A stretch of 63,960 bases of DNA, taken from positions 1 through 63,960 of the forward strand of contig MVQH01000071.1 in assembly GCA_002067755.1 (NCBI GenBank), given 5' to 3'. The notes beneath the pieces were generated by a model, which did no database searches, was not told the origin of the DNA, and saw only the letters and a list, made by a program, of their open reading frames with translations. A program made the translations under genes and the position numbers. The stretch is from Methanosaeta sp. PtaB.Bin018 (GTDB taxonomy: Archaea > Halobacteriota > Methanosarcinia > Methanotrichales > Methanotrichaceae). This document shows positions 26,409 to 34,347 of the stretch, piece after piece. The number at the start of each line of letters is the position of its first letter. Within the stretch, counting starts at the first letter, position 1.

Positions 26409-26840
26409 TCATCTCACAACCAAGACTGGGATCGTCGACCAGTACAGTACCTTCTGAACAACGCTTCCGATCAGAAGCTTTGAGGCACCGGATTCACCAT
26501 GGCTTCCCATGACGATAAGGTCAGCTTTCTCGGCTGCAGCAGTATCTATGACCATGTTTGCTGGCGCTCCAATTCTGACGATCGTATCCACTGGCACGCC
26601 CACCTTATCTCCCATGGCCTTGATGCTGTCGACTGCCTTGCTGCCGGCTGTCTTCAACTTAGTCTCTACCTCTTTTCTGTCGGAACCAAGCTGTCTGACT
26701 GCGCTTGCGATGACAACCTCGTTTACAACGTTGAGCGCTAAGACCTGCGCGCCGAGAGCCTTGGCCAGCTCTATACCCTCCTCAGCGGCTTTCTTAGATT
26801 TATCAGAGCCATCTGTGGCGATCAAAATCCGCTTGTACAT
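26409..26840 (-). CDS. Universal stress protein, UspA family
   Basis: A 143-residue alpha/beta protein starting MYKRILIATDGSDKSKKA. It retains the nucleotide-binding pattern G-x2-G-x9-G-S (GSHGESGASKLLIGSV), so it is of the ATP-binding UspA type. Such proteins act in cytoplasmic stress responses through uncertain partners. It is followed after 4 bases by a tiny membrane-protein gene. Confidence 0.93.
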   Translation of the reverse strand: MYKRILIATDGSDKSKKAAEEGIELAKALGAQVLALNVVNEVVIASAVRQLGSDRKEVETKLKTAGSKAVDSIKAMGDKVGVPVDTIVRIGAPANMVIDTAAAEKADLIVMGSHGESGASKLLIGSVVQKVLYWSTIPVLVVR

Positions 26841-26887
26841 CCTATCCCACCTTTGATTTGGTTATCACACTGACATTGTATAAATAG

Positions 26888-27277
26888 CTATCTTCCGGAT
26901 TCTAGGATTCTTAAGGCCAGCAATGCTGCATTTTCTCCATTATCGATGCCCACACAGGCCACGGGAACGCCTGGCGGCATCTGAACAATTGACAAGAGCG
27001 CATCCAGGCCGCCCAATTTGGCGCTAACTGGCACGCCGATGACAGGGCGCATCGTCCTGGATGCGATGGCACCGGGCAGAGCCGCGGAGAGGCCAGCTAC
27101 GCCGATGAAAACTCGGGCATCTGTTTCAGCGATGTACTTCTCCAGCTCCTGGGGGTTTCTGTGGGCGGACAGTATCTTGTGCTCAAAGTCAGCTCCCATC
27201 TCTTCGAGCCTGTGCAGTATCTTATCTACGACAGCTTGGTCTGATTTGGATCCCGAGATCACAGCGATATCGACCAT
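26888..27277 (-). CDS. purE: PurE, aminoimidazole ribonucleotide carboxylase/mutase
   Basis: A 129-residue PurE protein acting in purine synthesis on (N5-carboxy)aminoimidazole ribonucleotide. Landmarks are [15 protein letters not shown], the catalytic His in [40 protein letters not shown] and [20 protein letters not shown]. It may carboxylate AIR directly (class II) or act with PurK (class I); no purK is in the window. It lies 39 bases downstream of the chorismate mutase gene on the same strand. Confidence 0.93.
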   Translation of the reverse strand: MVDIAVISGSKSDQAVVDKILHRLEEMGADFEHKILSAHRNPQELEKYIAETDARVFIGVAGLSAALPGAIASRTMRPVIGVPVSAKLGGLDALLSIVQMPPGVPVACVGIDNGENAALLALRILESGR

Positions 27278-27316
27278 TGAGCAATCACCCTCTTTTGGAT
27301 ACAGGACGTCCTCTCG

Positions 27317-27598
27317 CTATCCTTGGTTTCTGCCATGCAGCTCATGCTGCTTTTGTATGCTCATCTTAATCAAGATCTCGAAGATATCTCGGATGGCACC
27401 AGCATCAAGGTTTAGTTCTGTGGCCAGATCTGTAGCCCTCCCCAAAACATGTTTCTCCCGCTCGGGATCGTTGATTGGCTTGCCCTCCGCCCTCTTGGCC
27501 TCGAAGATCTTTTTAGAGACTGCAATGCGCTGATCAATGAGCCGTATTATCCTCTCATCGATCGCCTCTATTTCCCTGCGATGTTCTGCCAGAGCCAT
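27317..27598 (-). CDS. Chorismate mutase, AroQ type
   Basis: A 93-residue all-helical chorismate mutase: HRREIEAIDERIIRLIDQRI, KKIFEAKRAEGKPINDPERE and a closing helix ending in QKQHE. It rearranges chorismate to prephenate for phenylalanine and tyrosine. ATG 27598 overlaps the shikimate kinase stop by one base (TGATG), so the two are translationally coupled. The dehydratase domain is in a separate gene, pheA. Confidence 0.9.
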   Translation of the reverse strand: MALAEHRREIEAIDERIIRLIDQRIAVSKKIFEAKRAEGKPINDPEREKHVLGRATDLATELNLDAGAIRDIFEILIKMSIQKQHELHGRNQG

Positions 27599-28446
27599 CA
27601 AAACCCTCGACCCTTGGATGCGCTCATGTTGTTCACCTTGGTTCTTATCACTCTTCCGCCCAGAGGGCGCCAGGCATTTTCGAGCGCGTCCATCTTGTCT
27701 TCGTCCAGGAGGGCGGCATAAGCGGGTCCCGTGCCAGACAAGCTCACCCCCTCCGCCCCGGCCTCCAGAGCCAGGAGCAAAGGCTCGACCGGGAGGCCCA
27801 GAGCTCCGCAGTAGGCAAATCCGTTAAGGGTCATGGCCCGTCCCCAGTCACCGAGCATCGCCAGGTCAAAGGCCACATCTGCAAGGGGCGCGATAAGCCT
27901 GGAACGTTTGACGTCCGTGTCTTTGGAGAACATCTTGCGGTCTGGCACGAGGAGCATGACATGCCTTGAGAGCTCCTCTCTCTTCAACAGCGTCATCTTA
28001 TGGTTGTCCGTCACCACCACCCCGCCAAGCATTGAGGCGAGAGCATCGTCCAGGGCTCCTGTGATGGTAACTCCCACGTCCAATGCTGCCTGAACGCCAA
28101 TCTTCGCCGCCTCTACGAGATCCATCTCCTCGTCAAGGGCATCGAGCGTGGCCAGGATGACTGCATTGGCTGCCGTGCTGCTGCTCTTCAGGCCTCCGGC
28201 CACTGGAATTTCGCTCCAGGTGCGCACAGTTGCTCCATTGGTGCTGCCTTGCCTGCTCAACACAAGCTCTACACAGCGTTCGATCAGGCGGGTGTCGACG
28301 CCAGGAACATCGCCCTTGACACAGCCGGAGTCGTTCAGCTCCACCTCGGCTGTGGTCCTAAGGCCGATGCCGAAGGCAGAGCCCTTCCAGGTAGCAACTG
28401 CATTGAGAATTGTAGCCGCTCCATTTGCACATGCGTATCCCGACAA
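27598..28446 (-). CDS. aroK: Archaeal-type shikimate kinase (GHMP family)
   Basis: Phosphorylates shikimate en route to chorismate. The 282-residue product is of the archaeal GHMP-kinase fold, not the bacterial P-loop enzyme. It shows YACANGAATILNAVATWKGSAFGI, the ATP loop IPVAGGLKSSSTAANAV, DVGVTITGALDDALASMLGG and GVSLSGTGPAYAAL. It begins with TTG 28446, 10 bases after the stop of the upstream gene. It is cotranscribed with chorismate mutase. Confidence 0.93.
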   Translation of the reverse strand: MSGYACANGAATILNAVATWKGSAFGIGLRTTAEVELNDSGCVKGDVPGVDTRLIERCVELVLSRQGSTNGATVRTWSEIPVAGGLKSSSTAANAVILATLDALDEEMDLVEAAKIGVQAALDVGVTITGALDDALASMLGGVVVTDNHKMTLLKREELSRHVMLLVPDRKMFSKDTDVKRSRLIAPLADVAFDLAMLGDWGRAMTLNGFAYCGALGLPVEPLLLALEAGAEGVSLSGTGPAYAALLDEDKMDALENAWRPLGGRVIRTKVNNMSASKGRGF

Positions 28447-28456
28447 GATCTAGCCT

Positions 28457-28981
28457 CTACACTTGCTCCATCTCTAGGATCTTCTTGAGCTTTTCCAGCT
28501 CCTCTATCACATCTTCCTTTCCTTGGCGAGCATACTTTGCGATCATCTTGTTGAGATACTCCATCTCTGTGATGGACGAGACGAAGACAGGCTGGTAACT
28601 TCCAAGCTCGACGAGGGGCAGGACCTCGACTCCGCCCTTGGTAGTGCCCTCCTCCAGCCCCTTCACAACTACTATGAAGGTGAACTTCTTGTAGCCCAGT
28701 CCCCTTGCAATGTTCTTGGCGAAACTGTTCATCTGCTGCACCTTACGAGACGAGAGATCTTTGTAAGCTGATATCGAGTCTTTGTACTCCACGAACATAA
28801 TTGAATCATCGGACCAAAGCAGTGCATCGTACTCCACTACTGCAATGGAGTTCTTCAGCGCAACAACATTGAAGAGGACGCCGCGACACCAGCTTATGTT
28901 AAGGTGAAGCCTGAAATCCGCCTCCGTCAGGGGCGTGTTCCTGGGCTTGAGAATGTAAGGGTCGCTGGACAGTTCAATCAT
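28457..28981 (-). CDS. Conserved hypothetical protein with a PD-(D/E)XK nuclease-like core
   Basis: A 174-residue protein. Residues 52-67 give an Asp followed after 12 residues by Glu-Tyr-Lys (YDALLWSDDSIMFVEYKDS), the spacing and shape of a PD-(D/E)XK nuclease core. Helices (KVQQMNSFAKNIARGLGY) and a strand (KFTFIVVVKGL) follow, and a charged C-terminal helix ends it (KEDVIEELEKLKKILEMEQ). The nuclease reading is a fold guess, not a family match. ATG 28981 has GGAGG 4 bases upstream; TTG 29005 is less likely. It heads the shikimate kinase-chorismate mutase-purE run. Confidence 0.6.
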   Translation of the reverse strand: MIELSSDPYILKPRNTPLTEADFRLHLNISWCRGVLFNVVALKNSIAVVEYDALLWSDDSIMFVEYKDSISAYKDLSSRKVQQMNSFAKNIARGLGYKKFTFIVVVKGLEEGTTKGGVEVLPLVELGSYQPVFVSSITEMEYLNKMIAKYARQGKEDVIEELEKLKKILEMEQV

Positions 28982-29069
28982 GCAGCCTCCGTCTTTCTTC
29001 GCCAAAGCTTAAAGGATTTTTCCATGGACCCTGCTTTTTGGACAGACACATCCTGGAATGGATAAATCG

Positions 29070-29103
29070 ACTGGTCCTTTGCTAGAACTGGTCCTTTGCT
29101 AGA
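29070..29103. repeat. 17-base exact tandem duplication over a stop codon
   Basis: ACTGGTCCTTTGCTAGA occurs twice back to back at 29070-29086 and 29087-29103. The duplication covers the end of the flavoprotein gene, and its TAG stop (29082-29084) lies in the first copy on the plus-strand map. Confidence 0.85.
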
Positions 29104-30287
29104 TTGCGTATCAGGTCAAGTATGATCCCTGGCCGAACCAGGGAGATCCTCGCCCCCAAGAGCGCAGCCTTTTTTAGAAAAGATCCGCCGAATAGAAGTT
29201 TTTTTCCAGAGAGGCCCATGCAAAGCCTGTCAATCTCCCTGTCAGGCACTTCGCGCAGTGTCTCAAGAGAGGATCTGCCCATGCGATACTCCCAATAGAA
29301 CTCCGACCTCCAACGCCTCTCATACTCAGAGAGGAAGCGTCTGGATACATCTCCTGCAGCTACGGCCTTTGCAGCCACCGTCCCGCAGATGGAGCCAGCC
29401 CGCATGCCGTAAGCCAAACCACTCTGGCCCGCAGCCCCGCCTGTGACCAACAAGGAATCGGATACCATTTCTCCCGGCAAGACGCAGATGGGGTCTCCCC
29501 CTCGCTTAATGGTTAGAATTTTCATGTCCTCGATATCATTGTACTCTGCGGCCTTGTATGCTTTGAACTCTTTTAGGAATCTGCTGAAAAACGACTGCAC
29601 ATTGGGGCCATGGCGGCGCACGAAGACTCCCAAGGTGGCTTGATCGCCGCCTGCAGGCGAGAAAGTGGCTTTCCAGCCAGGAGCCATGCTGCCGACCCAG
29701 TACTGGAAGAATGACTCCTCTCCGATGCCAGGATGTTCGAATGCAGCTTCCATAGCCCAGGCGATGTCTTCAGGATGGCGCATCGTGCAAAGGCCTGCCT
29801 GGCGTGCAATTGTAGCGCCTATGCCCGAGGCGTCGATCACAACGCGCGCATGGATCTTGTCTTCGTCTACTGCCACTGTCCTTCGATTGCCATCCAGCTT
29901 GGCGCTGTGAGCTTCGCCGCAGAGGAGTGTGACACCTGCGCTTTCTGCAATGTGTTTGTAGCGATCGTCGAACTTCTGTCGATCGATGAAATAACCCTTT
30001 GCGGGAATGGTCACACTGCAACCGGAGGGACTTATGATGCGCATGCCCTCCAGCTCCTTTTGCAGGTAGCAGTCTTCTACCTGGATCTTGGAGCGTGTTG
30101 CCATGCCCTCAAAGAGCGTGTTTGCGAGATGATTGAGGCCACCCAGATTTTTATCAAGCAATATCACACTGACCCCTTCGCTCGCAGCTGATATCGCCGC
30201 CATCAGGCCTGCAGCCGAAGCGCCCACTACAAGCACATCGCACTTCACGAATAATAGAGACGCCGCGGATGAGATGAACTTTTCCAC
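29082..30287 (-). CDS. FAD-dependent oxidoreductase of the geranylgeranyl reductase type
   Basis: A 401-residue flavoprotein. The dinucleotide fold is CDVLVVGASAAGLMAAISAA, about residues 16-35. Later motifs are VVIDASGIGATIARQAGL and the FAD-contact region SLLVTGGAAGQSGLAYGMRAG. The family includes archaeal enzymes that saturate isoprenoid chains of membrane lipids, but also other flavin reductases, so lipid reduction is only likely. It starts with GTG 30287; no clear ribosome site precedes it, but an ATTGAGAATGAAAA direct repeat (30286-30314) does. Its 3' end is altered by a 17-base tandem duplication. Confidence 0.75.
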   Translation of the reverse strand: MEKFISSAASLLFVKCDVLVVGASAAGLMAAISAASEGVSVILLDKNLGGLNHLANTLFEGMATRSKIQVEDCYLQKELEGMRIISPSGCSVTIPAKGYFIDRQKFDDRYKHIAESAGVTLLCGEAHSAKLDGNRRTVAVDEDKIHARVVIDASGIGATIARQAGLCTMRHPEDIAWAMEAAFEHPGIGEESFFQYWVGSMAPGWKATFSPAGGDQATLGVFVRRHGPNVQSFFSRFLKEFKAYKAAEYNDIEDMKILTIKRGGDPICVLPGEMVSDSLLVTGGAAGQSGLAYGMRAGSICGTVAAKAVAAGDVSRRFLSEYERRWRSEFYWEYRMGRSSLETLREVPDREIDRLCMGLSGKKLLFGGSFLKKAALLGARISLVRPGIILDLIRNLAKDQF

Positions 30288-30311
30288 ATTGAGAATGAAA
30301 AATTGAGAATG

Positions 30312-30342
30312 AAAAAAGGGGATGCCAGATCGCTCTCTGGCT
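30312..30342 (-). terminator. Hairpin terminator after the first DUF1699 gene
   Basis: On the minus strand GCCAGA (30341-30336) pairs with TCTGGC (30329-30324), followed by ATCCCC and a T6 run (30318-30313). It lies 30 bases after the DUF1699 stop and before the flavoprotein start. Confidence 0.6.
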
Positions 30343-30371
30343 CGTGAAAAATCAAAATCACAAAGCCAGAT

Positions 30372-30779
30372 TTATGATGTGATCTTGCTTTTTGCGATGT
30401 ACTTGATCAGATCAAGGCCCAGCCTTGACTTCTTCTGGACTTGATTGGCCACATCGTCCATGCCTGCGCCACTGGCAGCCAGTGTGCGAATCTCCTGCAG
30501 TGTGGCATCGTCCACAGTGAAGTACTCGTCCAGGTCTTTTCTGTGGCCCCACACATCTCCTTCCAGCAGCTCGATTCCCTGCATGTCCAGGAAGACCAAA
30601 ATTGCATTGGACATGGTCTTGCGGTAGGAGGGTGGTACCTGAATCATTCTAAGTCTAGGGCATCTTTGCATCAGATTTAGAAAGTCTACGTTGCTTGCTC
30701 TGAAAGCAAGGTGCACTAACTTCTCATTGGGGTTGAGATTCGAAATCTCATTTTTTGAGCTGATCACTCTGAGTCTCAT
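30372..30779 (-). CDS. DUF1699 family protein, copy 1
   Basis: A 135-residue protein of unknown function found mainly in Methanosarcinales: MRLRVISSKNEISNLNPNEK, VHLAFRASNVDFLNLMQRCP, SNAILVFLDMQGIELLEGDVWGH split over two strands, and a C-terminal helical KYIAKSKITS. ATG 30779 has GGAG 5 bases before it. The first 104 residues are identical to copy 2 (31140-31547); the last 31 differ at about ten positions. The small soluble alpha/beta fold gives no catalytic clue. It has its own promoter, with a conserved 13-base-spaced element, and its own terminator. Confidence 0.82.
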   Translation of the reverse strand: MRLRVISSKNEISNLNPNEKLVHLAFRASNVDFLNLMQRCPRLRMIQVPPSYRKTMSNAILVFLDMQGIELLEGDVWGHRKDLDEYFTVDDATLQEIRTLAASGAGMDDVANQVQKKSRLGLDLIKYIAKSKITS

Positions 30780-30780
30780 A
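30467..30780. repeat. 314-base block identical between the two DUF1699 genes
   Basis: Bases 30467-30780 match 31235-31548 without a mismatch. The two genes differ clearly in the adjoining 95 bases at the 3' end and in their upstream regions. The offset is 768 bases in direct orientation. Sharp edges on both sides look like gene conversion rather than a simple recent duplication. Confidence 0.9.
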
Positions 30781-30810
30781 TATTCTCCGATCTCATAAAG
30801 AATATTTCCT

Positions 30811-30850
30811 AATATTAATAGACACTTCTATTGTACACATCTGTATAAAT
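30811..30850 (-). promoter_or_regulatory. Promoter with tandem boxes, DUF1699 copy 1
   Basis: On the minus strand a TATA box (ATTTATAC, 30850-30843) is followed by GATGTGTA and GAAGTGTC boxes starting 13 bases apart, then TATTAAT. The same arrangement occurs before copy 2, although the DNA around it differs, which suggests a shared regulator site just downstream of the TATA box. Confidence 0.5.
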
Positions 30851-31139
30851 CGATAGCAATAGACTTGATACATGAGCGAAAAAGATTATATGTAACCATA
30901 CAAGATACTAAATTTGACAAAATTCAGGATTCCATAAAAGATAATAAGAGATGAATTCAACCTTCTAGGTTTGCTTCGGCATCTGCAATCGGTTGGTCTA
31001 TCTTGATGTTATGCCCTCGGAAGCTGTCGAGGCAAAAGATAGAAACAGAAAAAGAGTGCCAGACAAGGTCAGGCGCTTTGGAGCAAGGCTGGGATTTGGA
31101 ATTAGTATCCTTGAATCAGTCGTATCTCTGAATCCGACT

Positions 31140-31547
31140 TTAAGCTGTGATCTTCGTCCTCGCGATGTACTTGATGAGCTCTGGGCTCAGCCTTGACTTC
31201 TTCTGGACCTGATTGGCCACATCGTCCAGGCCCTCGCCACTGGCAGCCAGTGTGCGAATCTCCTGCAGTGTGGCATCGTCCACAGTGAAGTACTCGTCCA
31301 GGTCTTTTCTGTGGCCCCACACATCTCCTTCCAGCAGCTCGATTCCCTGCATGTCCAGGAAGACCAAAATTGCATTGGACATGGTCTTGCGGTAGGAGGG
31401 TGGTACCTGAATCATTCTAAGTCTAGGGCATCTTTGCATCAGATTTAGAAAGTCTACGTTGCTTGCTCTGAAAGCAAGGTGCACTAACTTCTCATTGGGG
31501 TTGAGATTCGAAATCTCATTTTTTGAGCTGATCACTCTGAGTCTCAT
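31140..31547 (-). CDS. DUF1699 family protein, copy 2
   Basis: A 135-residue paralogue of copy 1. Residues 1-104 are identical in protein and DNA. The C-terminal part has diverged (GEGLDDVANQ, RLSPELIKYIARTKITA) with both silent and amino-acid changes, so both genes look maintained. A longer frame begins at ATG 31574, but copy 1 lacks that extension and GGGATGA precedes ATG 31547, so the shorter form is chosen. The 359 bases between the two genes hold only copy 1's promoter and AT-rich sequence without a supported gene. Confidence 0.82.
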   Translation of the reverse strand: MRLRVISSKNEISNLNPNEKLVHLAFRASNVDFLNLMQRCPRLRMIQVPPSYRKTMSNAILVFLDMQGIELLEGDVWGHRKDLDEYFTVDDATLQEIRTLAASGEGLDDVANQVQKKSRLSPELIKYIARTKITA

Positions 31548-31581
31548 ACTATCATCCCAGATATTAAAACGCATTCATATT

Positions 31582-31618
31582 ATTAATAGACACTTCCAGT
31601 GGACACTTCTGTATAAAT
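31582..31618 (-). promoter_or_regulatory. Promoter with two exact GAAGTGTC boxes, DUF1699 copy 2
   Basis: On the minus strand the TATA box (ATTTATAC, 31618-31611) is followed by GAAGTGTC twice (31609-31602 and 31596-31589), 13 bases apart, then TATTAAT. Placement across the expected transcription start suits a repressor operator. The same spacing occurs before copy 1. Confidence 0.55.
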
Positions 31619-31624
31619 AGATCT

Positions 31625-31958
31625 CCAATTATCAACCAATGCAAAGCCCAAGAAAATGGTATCGAGAATAGGTTTCATGGTATTTTATGAAGATAGCCGC
31701 TATAATTTAACAAAACCTTCGAAATTGAAATGGTGAAATATAGATCTTCCCAAAAGTAGTGAGAACTGGATTCTCATGTGAAATAGCTTTTAGATAAAAC
31801 ATTCATAAAACACTATATATTCGTAGTTATTCTATTTGCGTTAGCTTTATATAACACATTCGCGGTTGTGCTGCAGAATCAAGTTCGCATAGGCGATCGT
31901 CTGGCTTTGAAGGCGAAGAGATTTTAAATAATAGGGGCTGTATAGGAGAAGATCTTTC
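31625..31958. other. AT-rich intergenic region with the pycB promoter
   Basis: No gene is supported here. A TATA box (CTTTATATAAC, 31843-31853) lies about 110 bases before pycB and a second AT-rich element (TTTTAAATAATA, 31921-31932) lies closer. If the first is used, the leader is about 85 bases long. GGAG at about 31944 is the pycB ribosome site. The rest is AT-rich without clear hairpins. Confidence 0.45.
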
Positions 31959-33668
31959 ATGGGCAGGGTAAAGCTTACAGAGACGGTTTTTAGGGACGCT
32001 CATCAGTCCCTCCTGGCCACCAGGATGAGAACCAGGGACATGTTACCCATAGCGGAGAAAATGGATCAGGTCGGATTCTTCTCTCTGGAGATGTGGGGTG
32101 GCGCGACGTTCGATACCTGCATTCGGTACCTGAACGAGGATCCCTGGGAGAGACTGAGGGCATTGAAGATGGCCATGCCGAACACACCAATGCAGATGCT
32201 GCTGCGCGGGCAGAACCTGGTTGGTTACAGGCATTATGCAGACGACGTTGTTGACAAGTTTGTGCAGAAGGCAGCCGAAAATGGCGTTGACATCTTCAGG
32301 ATATTCGATGCTGTGAACGATATTCGCAACATGGAGCGATCGATAAAAGCTGCCAAAAAAATGGAGAAGCATGTCCAGGGTGGAATCAGCTACACCATTA
32401 GCCCTGTGCACACCAATGAGCAATTCGCAAAATTTGCAGTCAAGCTTGCAGAGCTTGGCTGCGACTCCATCTGCATCAAGGACATGGCCGGACTTATCAC
32501 TCCCCAGAATGCCTATGATCTAATCCGCGAGATCAAAAAGGAGGTTCGATTGCCTGTAAATCTCCACACGCACTGCACCAGTGGCATGGCTCAGATGAGC
32601 TACTTTTATGCCTGTCAGGCGGGTGTGGACATCCTTGACACTGCCATGTCCCCGCTATCCGGTGGTAGCTCTCAGCCCGCCACAGAAAGCCTGGTCGCAG
32701 CTCTACGGGGCACTCCTTACGATACAGGATTGGATTTGGAGCTTCTAACAGAGATCAAGAGATACTTAGAGAAGATCGTGGAGATCTATGCGTCGGTCTT
32801 CAATCCCATTGCAGCCCGATTGGACACCAATGTTCTGGCCTACCAGATTCCAGGAGGCATGCTCTCAAATCTTGTCTCGCAGCTCATCGAGCAGAAGGCA
32901 ATGGATAAGTATGAGGAAGTTTTGGCGGAGATACCGAAGGTCAGGAAGGATCTGGGATACCCCCCTCTGGTCACGCCCACCAGCCAGATAGTGGTTACTC
33001 AGGCGGTACTGAACGTCATCACCGGCGATCGTTACAAGATGGTGCCAAAGGAGGTCAAGGACTATGTAAAAGGCCTCTATGGAAAATCACCGGCCATGAT
33101 AGATCCAAAGGTGAGGCTCAAGGTGCTCTGCGACGAGGAGCCCATCGTCGTGCGTCCTGCCGATCTGCTGCCACCAGAGTTAGAGGGTGCCAAGAAGGCG
33201 GTCGACGCCCTCGGCCTGGCAAAGAAAGAAGAAGACTACCTCACCTATGTTCTATATCCACAGGTAGCCCTCAAGTTCTTGCAGGGCGCAGCAGTGGAAG
33301 AGCCTCTGGTCAAAAAGCAGCCCTCTGCGCCAAGCGCATCTGTTTCACTCAAGGCGGAACCCATTGCCCTGAACGTAGAGATAGATGGTGAATCTTACCT
33401 TGTGAAGGTGGCTCCAGCAGGAATGACCATCCAGGAGTCTCAGCCTAAAACTCCCACGGATGGAGTTACAGTGCCCATGCAGGGTGTCATCATACGCTAC
33501 CTTGTCAAGAAAGGCGATAGTGTAGCCAAGGGAGATGCCATTGCAGTTCTGGAGGCCATGAAGATGGAGCAAAACGTCTTGGCCAATAAGGATGGAACCG
33601 TCAGGGAGATCTACGTCAAAGAAGGCACAACTGTCGCTCCGGGCGATGCTCTGATGTCCATAGATTAG
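31959..33668 (+). CDS. pycB: Pyruvate carboxylase subunit B (carboxyltransferase plus biotin carrier)
   Basis: The 569-residue subunit carries the carboxyltransferase TIM barrel (TETVFRDAHQSLLATRMRT with the metal Asp, NGVDIFRIFDAVND, KDMAGLITPQNAYDL, NLHTHCTSGMAQM). A conserved C-terminal helical domain follows, then a Pro/Ala/Ser linker and a biotinyl domain with the biotin lysine at residue 535 (EAMKMEQNV). With PycA it carboxylates pyruvate to oxaloacetate for biosynthesis. Oxaloacetate decarboxylase alpha subunit is very similar, but the methanogen context favours PycB. No pycA or biotin ligase gene is adjacent, unlike the paired arrangement known in some methanogens. Confidence 0.92.
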   Translation: MGRVKLTETVFRDAHQSLLATRMRTRDMLPIAEKMDQVGFFSLEMWGGATFDTCIRYLNEDPWERLRALKMAMPNTPMQMLLRGQNLVGYRHYADDVVDKFVQKAAENGVDIFRIFDAVNDIRNMERSIKAAKKMEKHVQGGISYTISPVHTNEQFAKFAVKLAELGCDSICIKDMAGLITPQNAYDLIREIKKEVRLPVNLHTHCTSGMAQMSYFYACQAGVDILDTAMSPLSGGSSQPATESLVAALRGTPYDTGLDLELLTEIKRYLEKIVEIYASVFNPIAARLDTNVLAYQIPGGMLSNLVSQLIEQKAMDKYEEVLAEIPKVRKDLGYPPLVTPTSQIVVTQAVLNVITGDRYKMVPKEVKDYVKGLYGKSPAMIDPKVRLKVLCDEEPIVVRPADLLPPELEGAKKAVDALGLAKKEEDYLTYVLYPQVALKFLQGAAVEEPLVKKQPSAPSASVSLKAEPIALNVEIDGESYLVKVAPAGMTIQESQPKTPTDGVTVPMQGVIIRYLVKKGDSVAKGDAIAVLEAMKMEQNVLANKDGTVREIYVKEGTTVAPGDALMSID

Positions 33669-33712
33669 AGTTCAAGCCCGCTGTTCGTCGGGGAGCGCCT
33701 TCGGGCTCTCTC

Positions 33713-33980
33713 CAAAAGGAGATCCTCTACGACAACATGAAACAGATCGTGCTCAAAAGAGCTCCGGTATCATCGGGCTCGACCTAGAACCCTCAGTTCG
33801 AGGATCTCTTTAACCATTACGGCTTCGTCCCTCGACTTTGCCATCCTTATCGGCCTTCAGGCCAAAGGTAAGATCGAGAGCGATGTGGGCTTTGTCAAGA
33901 GATATTTTCTTCTGGGGAGCGAGTTCTGCTCCATCTCGGATCTCAACTCCCAGGCTCAGAGATGGCTGGCAGAGTTATGA
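33713..33980 (+). pseudogene. IS21-family IstA transposase remnant
   Basis: Broken fragments match the catalytic region of IstA. KEILYDNMKQIVLKRA is in one frame. It is followed after a TAG stop by FEDLFNHYGFVPRLCHPYRP. A one-base insertion near 33858 then shifts to AKGKIESDVGFVKRYFLLGS and SDLNSQAQRWLAEL before TGA 33978. The transposase N-terminus, C-terminus and the istB helper ATPase are absent, so the element is dead. GC content is close to the host, which suggests an old insertion. Confidence 0.75.
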
Positions 33981-34347
33981 TATGCAGCCATGAGATCCAT
34001 CAGGGTCATGGCATGGTCTCAAGAAACAAGGAGCATTTCAAGGATTGGACAATTTTACGCCGCCAGTGACAAGAGGACTTGCCTTTGCGCGGATATTGGT
34101 TTAGATCTCCCGCTCCCATCCCTTGAGTTTAACTGCGTGTACCCTCTTCCTTCCCATGGTCTTTATGGTTTGAAAAGGAATATAATTTATAACTTGTGTT
34201 ATTCTGCACTAGGAGGAGGATAGCTCTATAAATCCTCATTTATCTAAATGCTTTCATGTTAACACATAAATTATTATTGCAAAGATTATAGAAATCCTCA
34301 CAAAGCTATAAAATATAAGAGAGCATAAAGATAGCAAGGTGAACGAA
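33981..34347. other. Intergenic region with the CMD-gene promoter
   Basis: No gene is supported. The first half may be further decayed insertion-sequence DNA. The second half is AT-rich and carries a TATA box (CTATAAAATATAA, 34304-34316) about 40 bases before the downstream ATG, and the ribosome site AAGGTGA at 34336-34342. An isolated GGAGGAGG at 34211-34218 has no convincing frame after it. Confidence 0.4.
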
